DNA of 64,000 bases from Flammulina velutipes. Lineage: Eukaryota > Basidiomycota > Agaricomycetes > Agaricales > Physalacriaceae. The position numbers and the translations under genes were made by a program. Numbering within the stretch: position 1 is the stretch's first letter; every line of letters starts with the position of its first letter. The notes beneath the pieces are model-generated. The model did not search any database. It saw only the letters and a list, made by a program, of their open reading frames with translations, and had not been told where the DNA came from. The stretch lies in the NCBI GenBank assembly GCA_011800155.1, contig CM022372.1, positions 3,100,001 to 3,164,000 of the forward strand, written 5' to 3'. Below, piece by piece: positions 1-12,868 of this stretch.

Positions 1-2600
1 TCATACTCATCTTCGCGGTCCTTTTCGACACTCTCGATGTCGAGCACAACAGCGATCAGTGCCCTTTGATATCTTTCCCACGGGACCTTGGCTCTTACCA
101 CCACTGGCGTTTTTCAACGTTTTTGCCAACGCTGCATAGCTTCTTGAACGTGACGCTGGTACGTCCCTCATACCATTCTATAGCTGTCTGTATACTCACA
201 GATATAATTAGCTTACGGTAACCATGCCGTTCCCCAACTCCAACAATATGCTTCATGGTACGTTCGTTAGCATTCCCGTATCCATTTCACTGCTCACTGC
301 TATCATATAGCTTACGTTCAAACCACCATACAAGCAAACTTGGAGTTCGACGCTACGCTTGGTATGTTATTCTCTTACTCCCCTTGGTATTCATTCACGG
401 TGACACTAGGCATTCTTTGCGATATGTTTACTCTACGGCCATACGAGCGACGGAGATAGGATTCGAGGAGAAGACGATATCAACAAGGTGCGTCGGTCTA
501 CATCTATCCTTTACTTTCACTAACGGCTACAATAGCTTTGGATTGCATCCCACGGAGCACGAATACCACTGCGGAATGGACGACAGCAACGATGGACAGA
601 CCGCTGTAAACCTCGCGGTACGTGTCCGTGGTATCTATATATCCACTACCTAACCCTCATACTATTTCCAGCGCCTCCCAAGCATTTACTATGGATCTCA
701 ACGTATACGGCACCGACTCGCTACAGCAAACCATACAACGACACTGGTGAAAAGACTGCTGCATGTCTACATGCTATTCATACACGATACTACGGGAACG
801 ATCAATATTCGCAGAGCGGTACCCAACTCAACCCAACCGTTGGCCAACACCGTCCTATACGGACGGCTAGTCGCTCATAGCAACTTGGCCAAGCGGTAGG
901 TATTCCTTTCGTCTTTGCTTGGGGTAATTTACTCATCGTTTCGCCAGGATTTCAACACAAGCCCAAACCATCTTCTAACGGGACTCCACCATGCTGGACT
1001 GGTCCCCCCGCTTACCTCTTCAACTAGGAGACGTCAATCTAGCGTCGACGTATACGCAACATGTATTTCAACACGCGACCAGGGGTATGTTCCTTTTATT
1101 ACTTTCCTTGACTTCCTTTCTGACGTTCCGTATAGTTTTCGCGACGTTTGTATAGCCGCTCCCATGTCCCGATAAGGTATGTGGTTTGTTCTCACTTGTT
1201 GATTTTGTGCCATTCTCAGGCAATCACAGTCGTTGTCGCACGAACCAGTCATTATCTGCTGGTGACCATCTTCCCCGGGTGCCCGCGGGTTCATTTCGCT
1301 CTGCGGGTGCGTCAAACCCCTCTCTGACAGCCCGGTACGGTCTGCAATCGGTTCGTAACTGGTCTATTTGCATTTATCTGACGTCTTGCTCACGTTTCAC
1401 GCAGGTATTAGCTGCCGGGCTGGATTTCAAGGCAAGTACTTACCTTTTGGTTCGTTTTGATCGGTGTAGGCTAACATTTCTCTATTCCTATAGCTGCTAC
1501 TCGAACACATGCATTGTACTGCCGCGATCCCACCTATCGAGCCCCGCCATGTCCCGGTATGTACATCTCGTTACTATGTTTATATGTTGGTTCTGACGTT
1601 TGTGGTGTTCAGTAAGCACTCGTTTACATGATATATTCATACACTGATGCTCCCCTAGGCTCTACCTTGTCCGCGCGGGGTCATTTCATTGTCCACGTGC
1701 GCCACACTTCGGGCGAACTCACCTACCGACGGCCTGGGAGGGTCTAGGACCCTTTGTAAGTGTTCTACCTTGTTCTATGTGATGTTTCGCTGACGCTTCG
1801 CTCAGACGTCTCTTTGTATTGATGAGCAGAACCCATCTGGGTGTGGATTCATCATTCAACTTGGTATGTGGTTCGTTTGGCTTCATTCTTTTCACATAAA
1901 ACTTACGATTCCGGCTCTATTTAGTCGCTATCTAGGCGTATCATGTGATACGATGTGTCTATCCCCAACGATCTTGTTGATTTCCCGGTAAGTGCATCTT
2001 GTTATTATATTTCTCCTTGATTCTGACCCTTCGCGTGCCCAGTGCGCGTTCGTTAAGCGTTATAGAGGTGTTATTCACAATCGTCTGCGTTCCTCGTCCA
2101 TCCCCCTTGTCCGTGCTGCCGATTTCGTCGTCCGGGTGCGCCACACTTGGGCGAAGACAGGTTGCGTGGGGACGGGGATGAGCTGGGATGATTGGTACGT
2201 GGTCCATGTGATGTTATAGTATGTTTCGCTAATGTTTCGTTTAGATCTCTCGCCTCGTTGATGGGCATTTACTGTATCTCGGGGGGATGGGCATACAAAA
2301 TATGTTGCATCGTGCCCCGGGGCTTTGGCGTGTGAGATGCAAGTTCTATGCGAGTCGAAGAACAAGGAAAATAGGTAGCAAAGGTATGTTGTACTGTATT
2401 GTATGTCTTGTACTTGGTTTGATTGATTTCAGCTTCCTTGAGTCTTGTCCCCGGGAATTTCGAGTGGGTATTTATCGACGTCCGCGGAGCTCGTTGAAGG
2501 TGTTGTTGATGCTCGTCGAAGGTCACTATGCCGGTACGTTGTGTGTTGACCATATCGACACATTGAGAATGATGTATCAGGGTATTAATTTCTAGTAGAT
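1..2600 (+). CDS. Intron-rich putative gene, function unknown (5' end outside the window)
   Basis: I do not recognise this protein. Short open stretches on the + strand are separated by intervals of about 50 bp that begin GTACGT, GTATGT or GTAAGT and end in AG. Examples of coding-like stretches are about 3-164, 410-486, 537-618 and 672-898. Three later exons carry related peptides: HFALRVRQT at 1292-1318, HFIVHVRHT at 1682-1708 and DFVVRVRHT at 2121-2147. Each is followed by a donor-like site and a second related short exon, so a block of about 400 bp seems to be tandemly duplicated. Some blocks need a frame change to stay open, so this may be a decaying gene. No catalytic motif or signal peptide is evident. 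The start lies to the left of the window or is unresolved. Confidence 0.3.
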
Positions 2601-3132
2601 CTATGTATGTATGTCAGTCTCTTTATTGTCTCCTGCAAACTATTAGCCGTCGTATGGAAGCTATCTCGTGTTCCTTGCCGCGCACGCAGTTGTACTTGTA
2701 TACAGTTCATTTACATAATAGCATCAATCTTGCTTGCAACAGTACCACGACGACAACATGACGCGTCCTCTTGCGCTAATGCTACATACATCGGAGAAGG
2801 GGGCATACAAGATCAGTTTGATCTTGGGATGGGCATGATACGGAGCCCGTTAAGACGGTGCGTTGCTGGGTGTCAACGCTCCTTCATTCACTGTTCCTTT
2901 TTCTTACTTTTTCACTGAAGGATAGGACAGCGACGGACAATGGAAAAGAGACACTATTCCGGGGTGCTTGATAAATTGATCGGATTGGGCAAAAGGTGTG
3001 TGTGATTCGGTTTTGTATAGTAGCTGTAATGCTAACAGACTGAGAGAGAGCGACCGACGAACCTCATTCCCATCCCCTGCCATTCCCCACCCCCACACAT
3101 TCCTTTAGAGACGATAACGACACGAACACGAC
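2601..3132. other. Intergenic stretch, no gene seen
   Basis: I see no convincing coding frame here. The stretch lies just upstream of the gene starting at 3133 and presumably contains its promoter and 5' leader. No clear TATA box could be assigned. Confidence 0.4.
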
Positions 3133-4902
3133 ATGAGCGGGCAAGCACGACCACGACCGACTGGGGGACGGACGCGGCCTAATAGCGCCATATACATCGG
3201 AGGGAATACGACGACGCATACGCGGTCGCAGACTGTACATGAAGAAGGAGAGTTCAATCCTGGGTCGAGCGCAGCGACGATACGCTCCCCGCTGAAGCGA
3301 GCGAGCTTTGTAGTTGAGCCGCAGACACCGAAGAGGGTACCGGGGACGATAACGCGGACGCCGTCTAGCTCGACGAACTCGTCGTATGGGACAACATCGA
3401 GGAGTGGGACGATGACGCGCACGCCAGCGAGGCTGTCTCGACCGACGCATACACACTTGCATTCATTCTCGTCGTCTGTGTTCTCGCCCAACAAGAACAT
3501 CCCGGATCTGCCACCCGAGATCTCATCGCCGTCATCCTCGCATTCGTCGTTCGAGTATGACAATCGGAGCCAGAGGAGCGGGTTGCCTAGTCCACCTGGG
3601 ACGAACTCGGAGGGGAGTGGGAGTACAAGGGAGAGGTTGACGGAGGCGAACTTGCGGGCGCTGGAGAGTCCGGTTGGGCAGGAGGACGATACGGCGAGGA
3701 TACGGAGGGGAGGGGACTTGGAGAGGGTTAAGAGTCTGGCGGAGAGGAATCGGGCGGCGATAGATAGGCTGTCGTCGTTCTCAAGACTGAGCTCGCCGTC
3801 GCCGTCGCCTAGAGCGCCCAGCCAGGCGAGTGTGCATACAAAGAGCCGAAGTTCTGGTGCCAGATTCAGCGAGGCGTCCTCTTCGAGCTCAGGTGGGAGG
3901 AGCAGGCGAGAGGTGCCGATGCCTGGGGGGAGTGGCAGTGAGACGGAGAGGGAGAGCCAGCGACCGAGTACACCGCTGAGGAGACGAGACAGGCTGATTA
4001 GTGCGCCAGAGTCACCTGGGAGTAAACTTCGGGAGAGTCCGCGGAAGAGGGCGAGCATGGCGTTTGAGAGTGTGCGGAGTGGCAGTGTCCAGGCGGCTTT
4101 GGCGGCGGTGGCGTCATCGAGGATGGGCAGCGACAAGAAGAAAGAGAGGGCGGGGTTGCCGAGAGAGTGGCGTGGTTGGGGGAGCGAAGACCTCACTGCG
4201 CAGCCTGTCGTCGGCAAAGACCAAAAGGTGCGCGGGGGGAGTGCGGAGAGTGGCTTGACGCTAAGAGAGGCGCCGAGGCCTGCGACGAGCATGGACAGAG
4301 CGCCCAGCTCCATGAGTCGCTATTCGGCGGGTGGCGGTGCAGGTGGGGGTCTCATGCGCGAGAGTCTCGTGACGTTCGAGACGGCTGCCAGAGGTGACGA
4401 CGAGCTTATCCGCGGGGCCATGAGCGTCGTCAATGCCGCTGAGAGGGTACAGGGTGTCATGCGCAATGGTAACTCACGTGCGCTGGAAGAGCAGATCAAT
4501 GCTGAAGTCGAAGGGTACGTCTCTTATAGCTGCGAACGCATATACTTATATTCTCTAGTCCTACGGGCGACGTCGAACAAGTCTGGCGGCGTGTCGGGAG
4601 TGACTTTCGTGAGGGTGTCAGGGCGGGCGAGGATCTTGGAAGGGCGGTCACTGCTCTCCTCCTCAGTGTCAGCAAGATCCTTCGTGAGAGGGAACCGACG
4701 AGGAGAAGCACAACTAGTATGGCTGTCGACAGCCCGTCCCCTCGCTACCCTGAGACGCTCGCCACTCGTACACCCGGCGCTCGACGACGTACTCTCACTT
4801 CCATATTCAACGTTGCTGAGCCCACGACGACCACAGCTCTTACCGTCGGTGTCGATTCTCCCCCTAGTGCCAGCCAGCGCTTTTCGAAACCAGACGAAGG
4901 GC
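3133..4902 (+). pseudogene. Host gene of unknown function, 5' part, interrupted by a KDZ transposon
   Basis: Exon 1 runs 3133-4514 and exon 2 starts at 4559 after a 44-bp intron. The protein is rich in Ser, Pro, Arg and Gly and looks disordered for about 400 residues, with many SP/TP sites. A helical segment follows around ELIRGAMSVVNAAERVQGV and spans the intron. I do not recognise the family. Exon 2 is cut at 4902 by the KDZ element. Its reading frame continues exactly at 18809 to a stop at 19032, giving about 649 residues when the element and one target copy are left out. No other lesion was seen, so the insertion is probably recent. A frame into the element adds about 22 foreign residues before a stop at 4974-4976. 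Truncated copies of this gene occur elsewhere in the window. Confidence 0.75.
4895..4902. repeat. Target-site duplication, left copy
   Basis: The 8-bp sequence CGAAGGGC directly precedes the transposon. The same 8 bp follows it at 18801-18808. The partial host-gene copy near 22484 has a single related version at the matching site, as expected for an unoccupied target. Confidence 0.85.
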
Positions 4903-4985
4903 CACCAGTAGTCATATTATTTCTACAAATGCTGGGATATATCCCAAAAAAATGTTATATAAATTCTGGGTTATAGCCCACAGGG
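4903..4985. repeat. KDZ terminal inverted repeat, left
   Basis: This stretch matches the reverse complement of 18718-18800 with a few small gaps. The best shared block is the AT-rich run ATGTTATATAAATTCTGGG, flanked by GGGATATATCCC-like and GGGTTATAGCCC-like small palindromes. Confidence 0.8.
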
Positions 4986-5040
4986 TTATAACCCAGCCAT
5001 CTGAGCTCAAATATTGCCTTATATAGTAATAAAGTACGCA

Positions 5041-5160
5041 CTGCCGTCCCGCCATCGCGCCACCGCTCCTGGCCTCTATTTCCAAATCCGAACATAGACA
5101 GATAAGTGCGCGCTATCGCGCCCACGCTCCAGCCTCTATTTCCAAATCCGAACATAGACA
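5041..5160. repeat. Two 60-bp subterminal direct repeats of the KDZ element
   Basis: Positions 5041-5100 and 5101-5160 are tandem copies with a period of exactly 60 bp. Their last 27 bp (5074-5100 and 5134-5160) are identical. The position just inside the left terminal repeat suggests transposase-binding sites, which is an inference. Confidence 0.7.
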
Positions 5161-5215
5161 AGTTAAACGAACGCCACATTGTATTAGTCAGATTAGATTT
5201 ACGGAATAACTACCC

Positions 5216-8200
5216 TTAGACATCTCCTGCCTCAGAAATCGTTGCCGCCTGCGATAAGTCCGTGTTGAAAAGAGTCGTCGTTGCTTCAAGTGCCGCATCA
5301 TCCATTGCGCCACGTTCCTTTCCCCGCGACGGCTCTGATCGCAGCCACAGGAATTCGAATGATGATTTCAGGCGGGACAACGCGTCTGCTTGAGACATGC
5401 TGTACGCCCTACGTCCGGCTGCCTCATCCTCGCGAAGAGGTTGCGACAGAACTTGTTCTGCCCGTTGGCTCCATTTATGCATTTCGTACTGCAGCGTACG
5501 CAGCACTCGTCGCATCTCCTCCTCAACCATGTATACTTCCTCCGTCCAGCGCGTCTTTCGCGCCAAAGCCTTCGTCCATTCAACACGAACACCTGCACAG
5601 TCTTTAACACAAAACCAGAGTGAACTTGAAGATAATACGTACAATCGTGCAAATATTCGTCATCGTCCTGTAAACCGGTGGAAGTCCAGATCCACGATGT
5701 TCTGGCATATTGGGAATCGGTAGGATCATCGCGACGAACTTGTGTCTCGCGTTGACTGGCCTCGCCTCCTTTCCTGCTTCCCCGCCCGCCCAAAACACCA
5801 AGCTTCTTCACCGCTGATACGTCAGACTCGGCTGTCACGTACACAGAGACATGCGTGTCCAACAACTCCCGATAAATGCCACACCGTCCCTCCCCAACAA
5901 TCTGGACTAATGCTTGGCGACAATGTCGATATTTCGCTACCCCTTCCGCCAATTTCTCCGACATCGACGTGATGAGCGTCGAGGAGCGAGTGGATTCTCG
6001 CTGGCCCGTGACATGGAGGTTGCGGAAACTGACGAGATAGCGCTTGTACAGCAGCCTGCCACGTATGAGCTCCAATATGTCGTGGCATTGGGCGCGACGT
6101 AGCCTTGCCTCTGTCTGAAACAAACGCCGACTCCCCATACTCCTTGAGAGTGCCACCTCTGAGGGCAAGTAAAGCCTTAAATCCTCAGGATGACCATTGG
6201 CTTCGTTTTTCTGACGTCGCCTCTGATCCTCGAGCTCCCTGAGGCCCTCCACACCAGGCATAAAGAATCGCTGGTGTTTATAGAAAGCATTCACTTTCTT
6301 TTGGAGGGCCGTTCGTCTCTCTGATATCTTGCTTTGTCGAGACACTGTCAGAGATATTGAGGAGGACGTGTCACGACGGAGTCGGCGTCTGAGAAAGGAC
6401 TAATCAGAGAGACGTTTACACCGAAATCAAGAACCAACTTACTGTGATTCCTCGAGTTGTAATCCTAGGATGATGAAGCCAGCGAGCGTCAATTTCCTCG
6501 TCGACGTAACCTTCGCCTGAGCGCCTGTGTCGGTTGAGGCAAGATCGTCCTCGAGATCGACGTGATTCTCGTCATCGTCTGATTCTCCTTCGTCGTCGTT
6601 TGCAGTTACGTCTTGCTTGTCAAGGGCAACCTCCTTGAGTTCAGAGCGAAGAAGCTCTGCCCGTACTTCTGCCTCTGACAAAGAGTCTACAGAAAATTGC
6701 AATCAGAAACTGGAAGTGTGACGTTGAGATATTACCTACCCGTCAAGCTCGACATGGAGTACGGACATGAGTGACCTGCTGGGTCTGTCTCCCAATCCCG
6801 GACTTCCTTCTTCCATTGCTTCCTCAGGTCTCCACTCAGAGCGCGGTTGAGCTCTACGAATGCATCAACCTGAGCATTTCGCTCCCCTAATGCGATTTTC
6901 AACCTGTCGAGGAGGACATAACCTGGACAATTCTGAGTTAGCACAATATCAGTAATGCAGTAAAAAACGCACCCATGGAGATGTTCTTCCTATGGTTGTG
7001 CATATTCAAAAAGTCCTCGATATCATCATGCCTCGCGCCGTGGTGCTCTTCCTTCGTCATATATGACAACGGGTTCAAGACGGCCCAGAGACGCTCAGGC
7101 CCTTCACCGTCGGTCTTTCCCACTCCAACCTGGTACTTGAGCGAGTTTTCCTCCTCGCACTTGATCCCGTGACCCTTGCCATGCCACACAGGAAGACCCC
7201 ATGTCACGACGGGTACAGGGAGAGCTTGAAGCTGTCGAGGCAGCACTGCGATGTGTTCCTTCCACCGTTTTTTGTATTGGCAAGCGATGTCATAGGTGAT
7301 AGTGAGCGCCTTCATTCCCATACGCGAGAGTATCCAATATAATATAAAGTCGGTATTTTTGTACCTGTCGCAAGTTATTAGTCGGAAGGTGGTGCATCAT
7401 ACATAGAAAGACGAACCGTTCGCCTTTCTCCAAGTCCCCTAGTCCAAGCATAATTTCATGGCGAGCGCAGATGACTCCCAGAACGCCTGCCCAGCGCAAG
7501 CCAGTGGTGAATTTCGTGTCTTTCTGCATTAATGCCGCAAATGAGGCACAGTTAGAAATCTAAGCGAGCGAAAGGCATTAGGTCAACGTTCTAAATCACA
7601 AAGACGACAAAAATACCTCGTCCTCGGTGACGTACGAACGTAGCCATTCGTGATACATCTCTTGCGGTACTTGTACACCCAATCCGGAATAAAGAGGTGG
7701 ATCTGGTCGAGCCATGTGACGGAGTTTATTTTTCATGCGGAAGTTGGCGTCGACTGACAGGATGCGACGGTAGACATACCTAGAGTCTGTGAGCAATTGA
7801 GACAATAGAATAAAGATAAGCAGACTTACTGCAAACTCGGTGAAACTTCCTCCCAATTCGAAGGCAAATTGACCCCAACACGAGGGCACGCCCAGCACTC
7901 AACAGCTAAACTCCCCTCCGCTGCCATTGCCAAACCCCCCTCGTCCAGGCATACACCTGATCTCCGCACACGCTCGAGATAAGCGAACTGGCGACTCATA
8001 TTCCCCAGCTCCTTGTAGCGATCAGGCGTCCATTCAGTTCCCCAAGGATCCGTCATATTTTCCAGTGTCGTTACGAAGTCCCGCACATTGACGGTAGCGA
8101 TCACCTTCAAACGTCGATAAAACTCCAGCAGTTCCATCGTCGCACACGATTGTGGGGCTGTCGTCGTCGCAGGGTACCACCCGTCCCGGAAAAGCTGTTG

Positions 8201-9180
8201 CCAGTGACTAATACCCTGGGACTGGGCACAGGCGCAAAACCGACAGTCCACCATATGAATGCCAGTTGTGTCCATCACAGTCAATATGCGTGGTGTGGCC
8301 ATGGGTACGAGACAAGGAAGACCAGCGTGACCAATCTGGTACGTCAAACCAATGGCACGCAGCGTTGTTTTTCTCCAAAAGTTTTCTCTCCAGACCTCCA
8401 GAGACATCAATTATCAGACACAAATAGAGCAAATGGAAAGACGGCTCACCTCTATGCGATGAAGAGGTGACTGTTGATGACGCTGAATACAACACTCCCC
8501 GCATTCCACAAACTGCCCGCACCGGCGACAACGATACAGCGGATTCGGTTGGATGCTGTCCCTCTCGGCGTCAGTGTCGGTTACTAGCTTCGCCGAGCAA
8601 GAAGAGCACTCTTGCTGGTAAGTTGCGTATCCCAGCCCATGCAATCGCAGTGATTCTGAGAGAAAGACATCTCGCAATGCCAGAAATGTTGACATCCTGT
8701 CATCCTGTCCAGTCTTGTCAAAAGAAGTTTAAAGCGATAATATGAAGCAAAACGCACTGGATGCATGGGCTGCTTGTGCTTCCCCTGGTCCTCGAGAAAG
8801 TCGCCCGTCTCATCGACATACTCCCGAGGATCTCCCAAACACTCCGGCAAGGGCTCTGACATCTCTACGTCAAAATCGCATTGCGCGAAACTATCGCCGA
8901 CATCTTCGGGCCCCACTCGTCTTTTTTTGAATGGAATGGGATGGGCAGCCGTCAGACCCTCAGCATTGTAGTTCAGATGATATCCACCTGTGCGAGGAGC
9001 ACTTCCCATTGCTAGGGGTGGGCGGAACTGGCCGTGGCCGTGGGCATGAATGCCAACAGGTCTCCCTGGCCTGTCTCCTCGGTCGGTACCATTGACGAGC
9101 TCGAATTGCCGACGAGCGCGTTGCTCGGAAGGGGGATGCCAGCGCGTGGACCATGAGTTCCCCGGATGAAGATTGGCCAT
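5216..9180 (-). CDS. KDZ transposase with CxC2-type cysteine cluster
   Basis: This gene of about a dozen exons encodes roughly 1,100 residues that read open through canonical introns. From the N terminus it has an acidic low-complexity leader, then a CxC2-type cluster (CSSC, YRCRRC, CGEC, HQQSPLHRIE). The core follows, with hallmarks GIHMVDCRFC, LFRDGWYPATTT, CPRVGVNLP, SVDANFRMKNKLR, CARHEI, GDLEKGERY, ITYDIACQY and GKTDGEGPERLWA. The C-terminal helical region includes VTGQRESTRS, KYRHCRQALV and VRVEWTKALARKTRW. The Asp and Glu in DANF, YDIA and GEGPER are my candidates for active-site acids of the RNase H-fold core. I chose ATG 9180 (MANLHPG) because the first exon stays open from there to the splice at 8758; a start further upstream is possible. 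It presumably acts in the nucleus to excise and insert the element. Confidence 0.88.
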
Positions 9181-9935
9181 GAGGAGAAAGTACCACGCAA
9201 GGTCGAGGATGAGAACCAACAAAGGTGTTTACAGGTCGGTGGATATGGTGAGATTGGGTTCCGGGGCAATCGTAGCCGCTGCAGAGCTGAGAGACCATGA
9301 GGACGGAAGTTGACTGCTATTTCGTAACGAGACCGAAAGAGACGTGCTCGCCCAAACACACGGAAAGGAAACGACTGGAACCATGGTGATACGCAGAGGC
9401 AGGACAAACTCAGGGACATCAGACTTTGATGATCAAACGTGGTGCATTTAGTTCTGAATATGTAGACTGAAATGGTCAAGCGTGCATTATGTTTCCAGTG
9501 TCCACCTCTGTACTGTATATCGTTTCTGTCTTTTAGCGAACTTCAATAATGCCTAACAGTAAAATTTTGACCTCATTCTGACTATCGTTTCACTTGCCCG
9601 ATACAGGAACATGACGCCACATTATTTTATGCAATCACGGCTACCAAATGTATGAGTCGTCGGCGGAATCTCATCCGCACAATTAGGATCTTGAACCTCC
9701 GGAGGAAATCTGGGTAGGGAAGAGGTCCGGTGGAAATTTCTACGTCCAGGCCTGCTAATGTCGACCATCGCACTCCAAAGAATAGGGCCCGTATCTTCAT
9801 GAATACATTTTCCTGCACGGCAAACGGCGAGTTCAGTCATGTTCATTTTGAGGCTAGATGAAGTTCACCCCAGCTGGCGCTACTTGGTACCAAAACAATT
9901 CACCAAAACAATTTCTAAGTAATAACTTTTATCTA
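9181..9935. other. KDZ internal spacer; one doubtful small ORF
   Basis: This is the upstream region of the transposase. A 74-codon ATG frame at 9622-9846 on the minus strand (MNMTELAVCRAGKC at its start) has four cysteines but no recognisable domain, and could be a small gene or chance. Nothing else stands out. Confidence 0.3.
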
Positions 9936-11693
9936 TCAACGGAAACGTGGGAGGTTGAGAAGGTTAATGGCGCGGATGCGACGGATCTCTTGAGGAATGA
10001 CAGCCTCAACGGTGGAAGTGCCTTGAGTCACAACGGTAGAAACGCTTTGAGTCGTGCGGCCATCTTCCGTGTCACTGTCGAGGTCAACCATCTTGACTTT
10101 TTTGGCGTACTTGGGACGCCAAAGAGTGTCGTTGAGGGAGCGGTACTTGTCACGGTACATCCCATGCTTCAAAATATCTGGAAAAAAGTTTGAATAAAAG
10201 AAAAAAAACGTATATTTACACTCACCAGGCGTGAACACGGTCCCCAGTGACTCTTGTTCCTCTTGCCTAACGCGAGAGAGAAAGATAGTCATAAAGGCCC
10301 AGTTGCGTCCGAATCTAAAGATACCCATGCCAATGGCCAGCAAGTCTCGATACTCCCAGAGGGTCGTCAGGCCTGCCAGGTGCTTAAGGTCGACGAGCGT
10401 CAAAATTCCGACGCTGACGAAACGTTCCAAGAGGAAGCCGCCTTTGGCGCCCTCGAGCAAGGCAGTGAACGCTTCACTGCTGCTTTTTTCTGTGAGGACG
10501 TAAGTGCGTGTTAGGGCAATGACAGAATTCTCACATACCTTCATCCGGAGTCAACTCAGCTTCGAGAATAATGCGGCTACGAGCGATATGTCGAGAGAGC
10601 AAGCTGGTCAATATTAGTATGTGAGACGGACAGTAAGGACAAAGTGCACACCTTTGTGCTCTTTGCGACGGACTCCGTAGCTCCTCGAATCGCGAAAATG
10701 ACCTGACGTCCGGCTTCATGGTGGTAGGTAAGAGGGGAGGAAAACGAAGGCATTGACACACCTCGTAGACCCCGAATAACCATCCTAGGGACATGCGTTG
10801 CCTCCGGTTTGATTTCCATCAAGAAATTCCGATGCTCTGCCTCTAGATTCTCCTCTGAAATATCGGGGATTCCGGATTGGTCTTTTTCTTCTGAAATTTT
10901 ACGACCGTCTAGATAGCAACTGCCCTGAGGGCGCAAAGTATCTCCATTCAGCCACAGTGTCCCTAGTCTTCGATTACACATACGACTTGACGGGCAAACG
11001 CCCTCATAATCGACCGAAACTCATGCCATCCTTTGCCTTTCAACCCGAGGGCGTCCTTGACTTGGACACGAATGATAGGTGTACATATCTCCAGGGCGAG
11101 CCTGAGAAGATCGTCTCCCGAAACCACACCCATTGCCAAGAAATCGTCTCGGTGAGCAGAGAGACCGACATCGTTGAGAAAGGTATCGACCGTGTCTGCC
11201 TTGAAGTCCGCGTCCGGGTGGTCAATCCACGATGCTTCGACGTAGGCGACGTCAACGCCATTGTCTGTAAGAAAATATGAGCGCGCGAAAGGTAGGCTTG
11301 GAGTGAGAACGTACCTAAGTACTTTTGCGCAGTGCCCAGCTGGTAGACTCGCAGGGGTCGTCGCAAAATGCGGAGTCGCTCGCGAATAGTTCTATGACAA
11401 ACATTCCTGTCAGCCCGCAAAGAATGGTAGTCGTAGAATACGTCTAAGGCTCACCGTTGTCCTTTCTGAGCTATCTCTGATTTGGTTGCGAAGTTTAACT
11501 GGCCTGGTCCATGTTTTTCCTTGCGTGCAAGTCTGTCAGGCTTTCGTCCTCCGGTGGACATGCGCGCGCAGCGACGGACAAGTTGGGATGAAGGTGCAGC
11601 TGTGACGGTATGTTCAGGTGAAGGAGGACGGGGCACGGGGACGGGCACAGTCGCCAGAGCAAGAACTGGAGAAGAGGTGTCGGGCGCTTCCAT
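9936..11693 (-). CDS. KDZ cargo protein with two SAM-like helical domains
   Basis: The gene starts at ATG 11693 with a proline-rich leader and a basic stretch (RRCARMSTGGRKPDRLARK). The exon at about 10970-11280 contains a pattern typical of sterile-alpha-motif folds: FLNDVGLSAHRDDFLAMG, then DDLLRLALE and a later DALGLKGKGWHEF. A second similar module lies near 10300-10480, with FTALLEGAKGGFLLERF, LVDLKHLAGL and WAFMTIFLSRV. It ends at 9936 after an acidic linker (DLDSDTEDG). SAM-like domains usually mediate protein or RNA interaction. The junctions between about 10640 and 10965 are uncertain: a stop occurs at 10963 unless an intron removes it, so this could be two genes. The two-domain model is an inference from hydrophobic spacing; the SAM assignment is weak. 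Confidence 0.45.
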
Positions 11694-11841
11694 GAGTATG
11701 AGTGTCAAAGGTCAGAGAGCGAGGTGACCAGAAACGGGAAATCTGATTCCGTCAGCAAGGGTGAAGGCACACGGTCATGCACCTTTAAGAGGGAAATGCG
11801 GCGTAGCGTCGATTTGATTGCTTTGAAAAAAATTCGTTATT

Positions 11842-12491
11842 TCATCGGGATTGGGTTGATATTTCCAGGGTACGATCATAGAGTTTATCGACAACGTCCA
11901 ATGCTTCCTGGAAAGGCCTTAACATGTGTCGGCTCTTCTCCCAGAGATTGGTGGCACCGTCCCGTTCCCATATTCTGATACACGCATCATGAGCCCTATC
12001 TCTCAGGCCACGTATGTTTTCCATCTCTTCAAGTAGGATGTCGGATGGATCTGATTCGCAATTCCGTATGTCCTCTGCCAAGGTCGTCGCATATGCGCTT
12101 AAGCCGCCTTCTCCTAGATACGACCGGAGTTGTTCTTGTATGCCGTGGATGTCAATAATGTCTCGTGCAGAAGTGGACTTAGGTGTGAGAGAGCTATGTA
12201 GGAGTTAGTGAGGACCATCGAACGTATTCGGCTTTGAGAACGCACCATGGGCTGCTATATGCGGGGGAACATTCCGTTCGCAGTGGAAATTTCTCCTCCC
12301 TCTTTGCAACGTAACGCTCTTTCACTTTCGTTAGGATTTGTGACTTATGCCTTAGAAAGAGCAAGTCGGGTTAGAACACGGGGAGGCAATGGGAAGAGAG
12401 GCATGACAAACTTTGCGTAGTGTCTTGAATTCCAACGCGAACGTGCCTCTTGCCTGGCCTCGGGTGTCGAATATAGTTTCTTACGACCCAT
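11842..12491 (-). CDS. Small basic KDZ cargo protein (GRKKLYSTPE-type N terminus)
   Basis: Three exons from ATG 12491 give about 180 residues. The N terminus is a basic helix-forming segment (MGRKKLYSTPEARQEARSRW, followed closely by KVKERY). I associate this pattern with a recurrent family of short mobile-element-linked proteins in agaricomycetes, from memory and not verified. The remainder, from RDIIDIHGIQEQL onward, is helical and mildly acidic with no catalytic motif. The basic start suggests nucleic-acid binding, which is an inference. It lies between the SAM-like gene and the RNase H1-N-like genes on the same strand. Introns near 12360-12416 and 12190-12243 restore one open frame to the stop at 11842. 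Confidence 0.55.
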
Positions 12492-12868
12492 TTGAGTCGT
12501 ATAATGTCAGCCAGAGATGCGACACGAGCACTGACAGTTGTCGGCAGAGCGAGGAAATTAGGAAGATGAAGGCGAAAGCAAAGTTACATTACAAAATGAT
12601 GAACAACATGTGTAACTTTTCAGAGTTTTATTTCGTCTCGTCTATTTGCCTCCGGGATGATGCCTATGACCTCTGATAAGGTCAACCTTAGACAGAGACA
12701 CAAAAACACTGTCATATTGTGGATATGTATGTTAAGGAGGACATATAACGAAGATCTCGTCTGACCGGGTCCTCGGGCCGGAAGCCTACAGTTCCAAAAC
12801 TACTATTGCCTATGTGGCGCACTCATTCACACAATAGAATACAGACACGGCTTATATTTGCAGGTAGA
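12492..12868. other. KDZ internal spacer, no gene seen
   Basis: This lies between two minus-strand cargo genes. It should hold the 3' end of the upstream gene and the promoter of the gene at 12491. No repeat or ORF of note was found. Confidence 0.4.

Noticed and set aside
3105..4313. Long minus-strand frame of about 400 codons opposite the host gene
   Set aside because: It is a shadow of the biased codon use of the plus-strand gene and has no domain; the plus-strand protein is supported by its conserved copies and intron.
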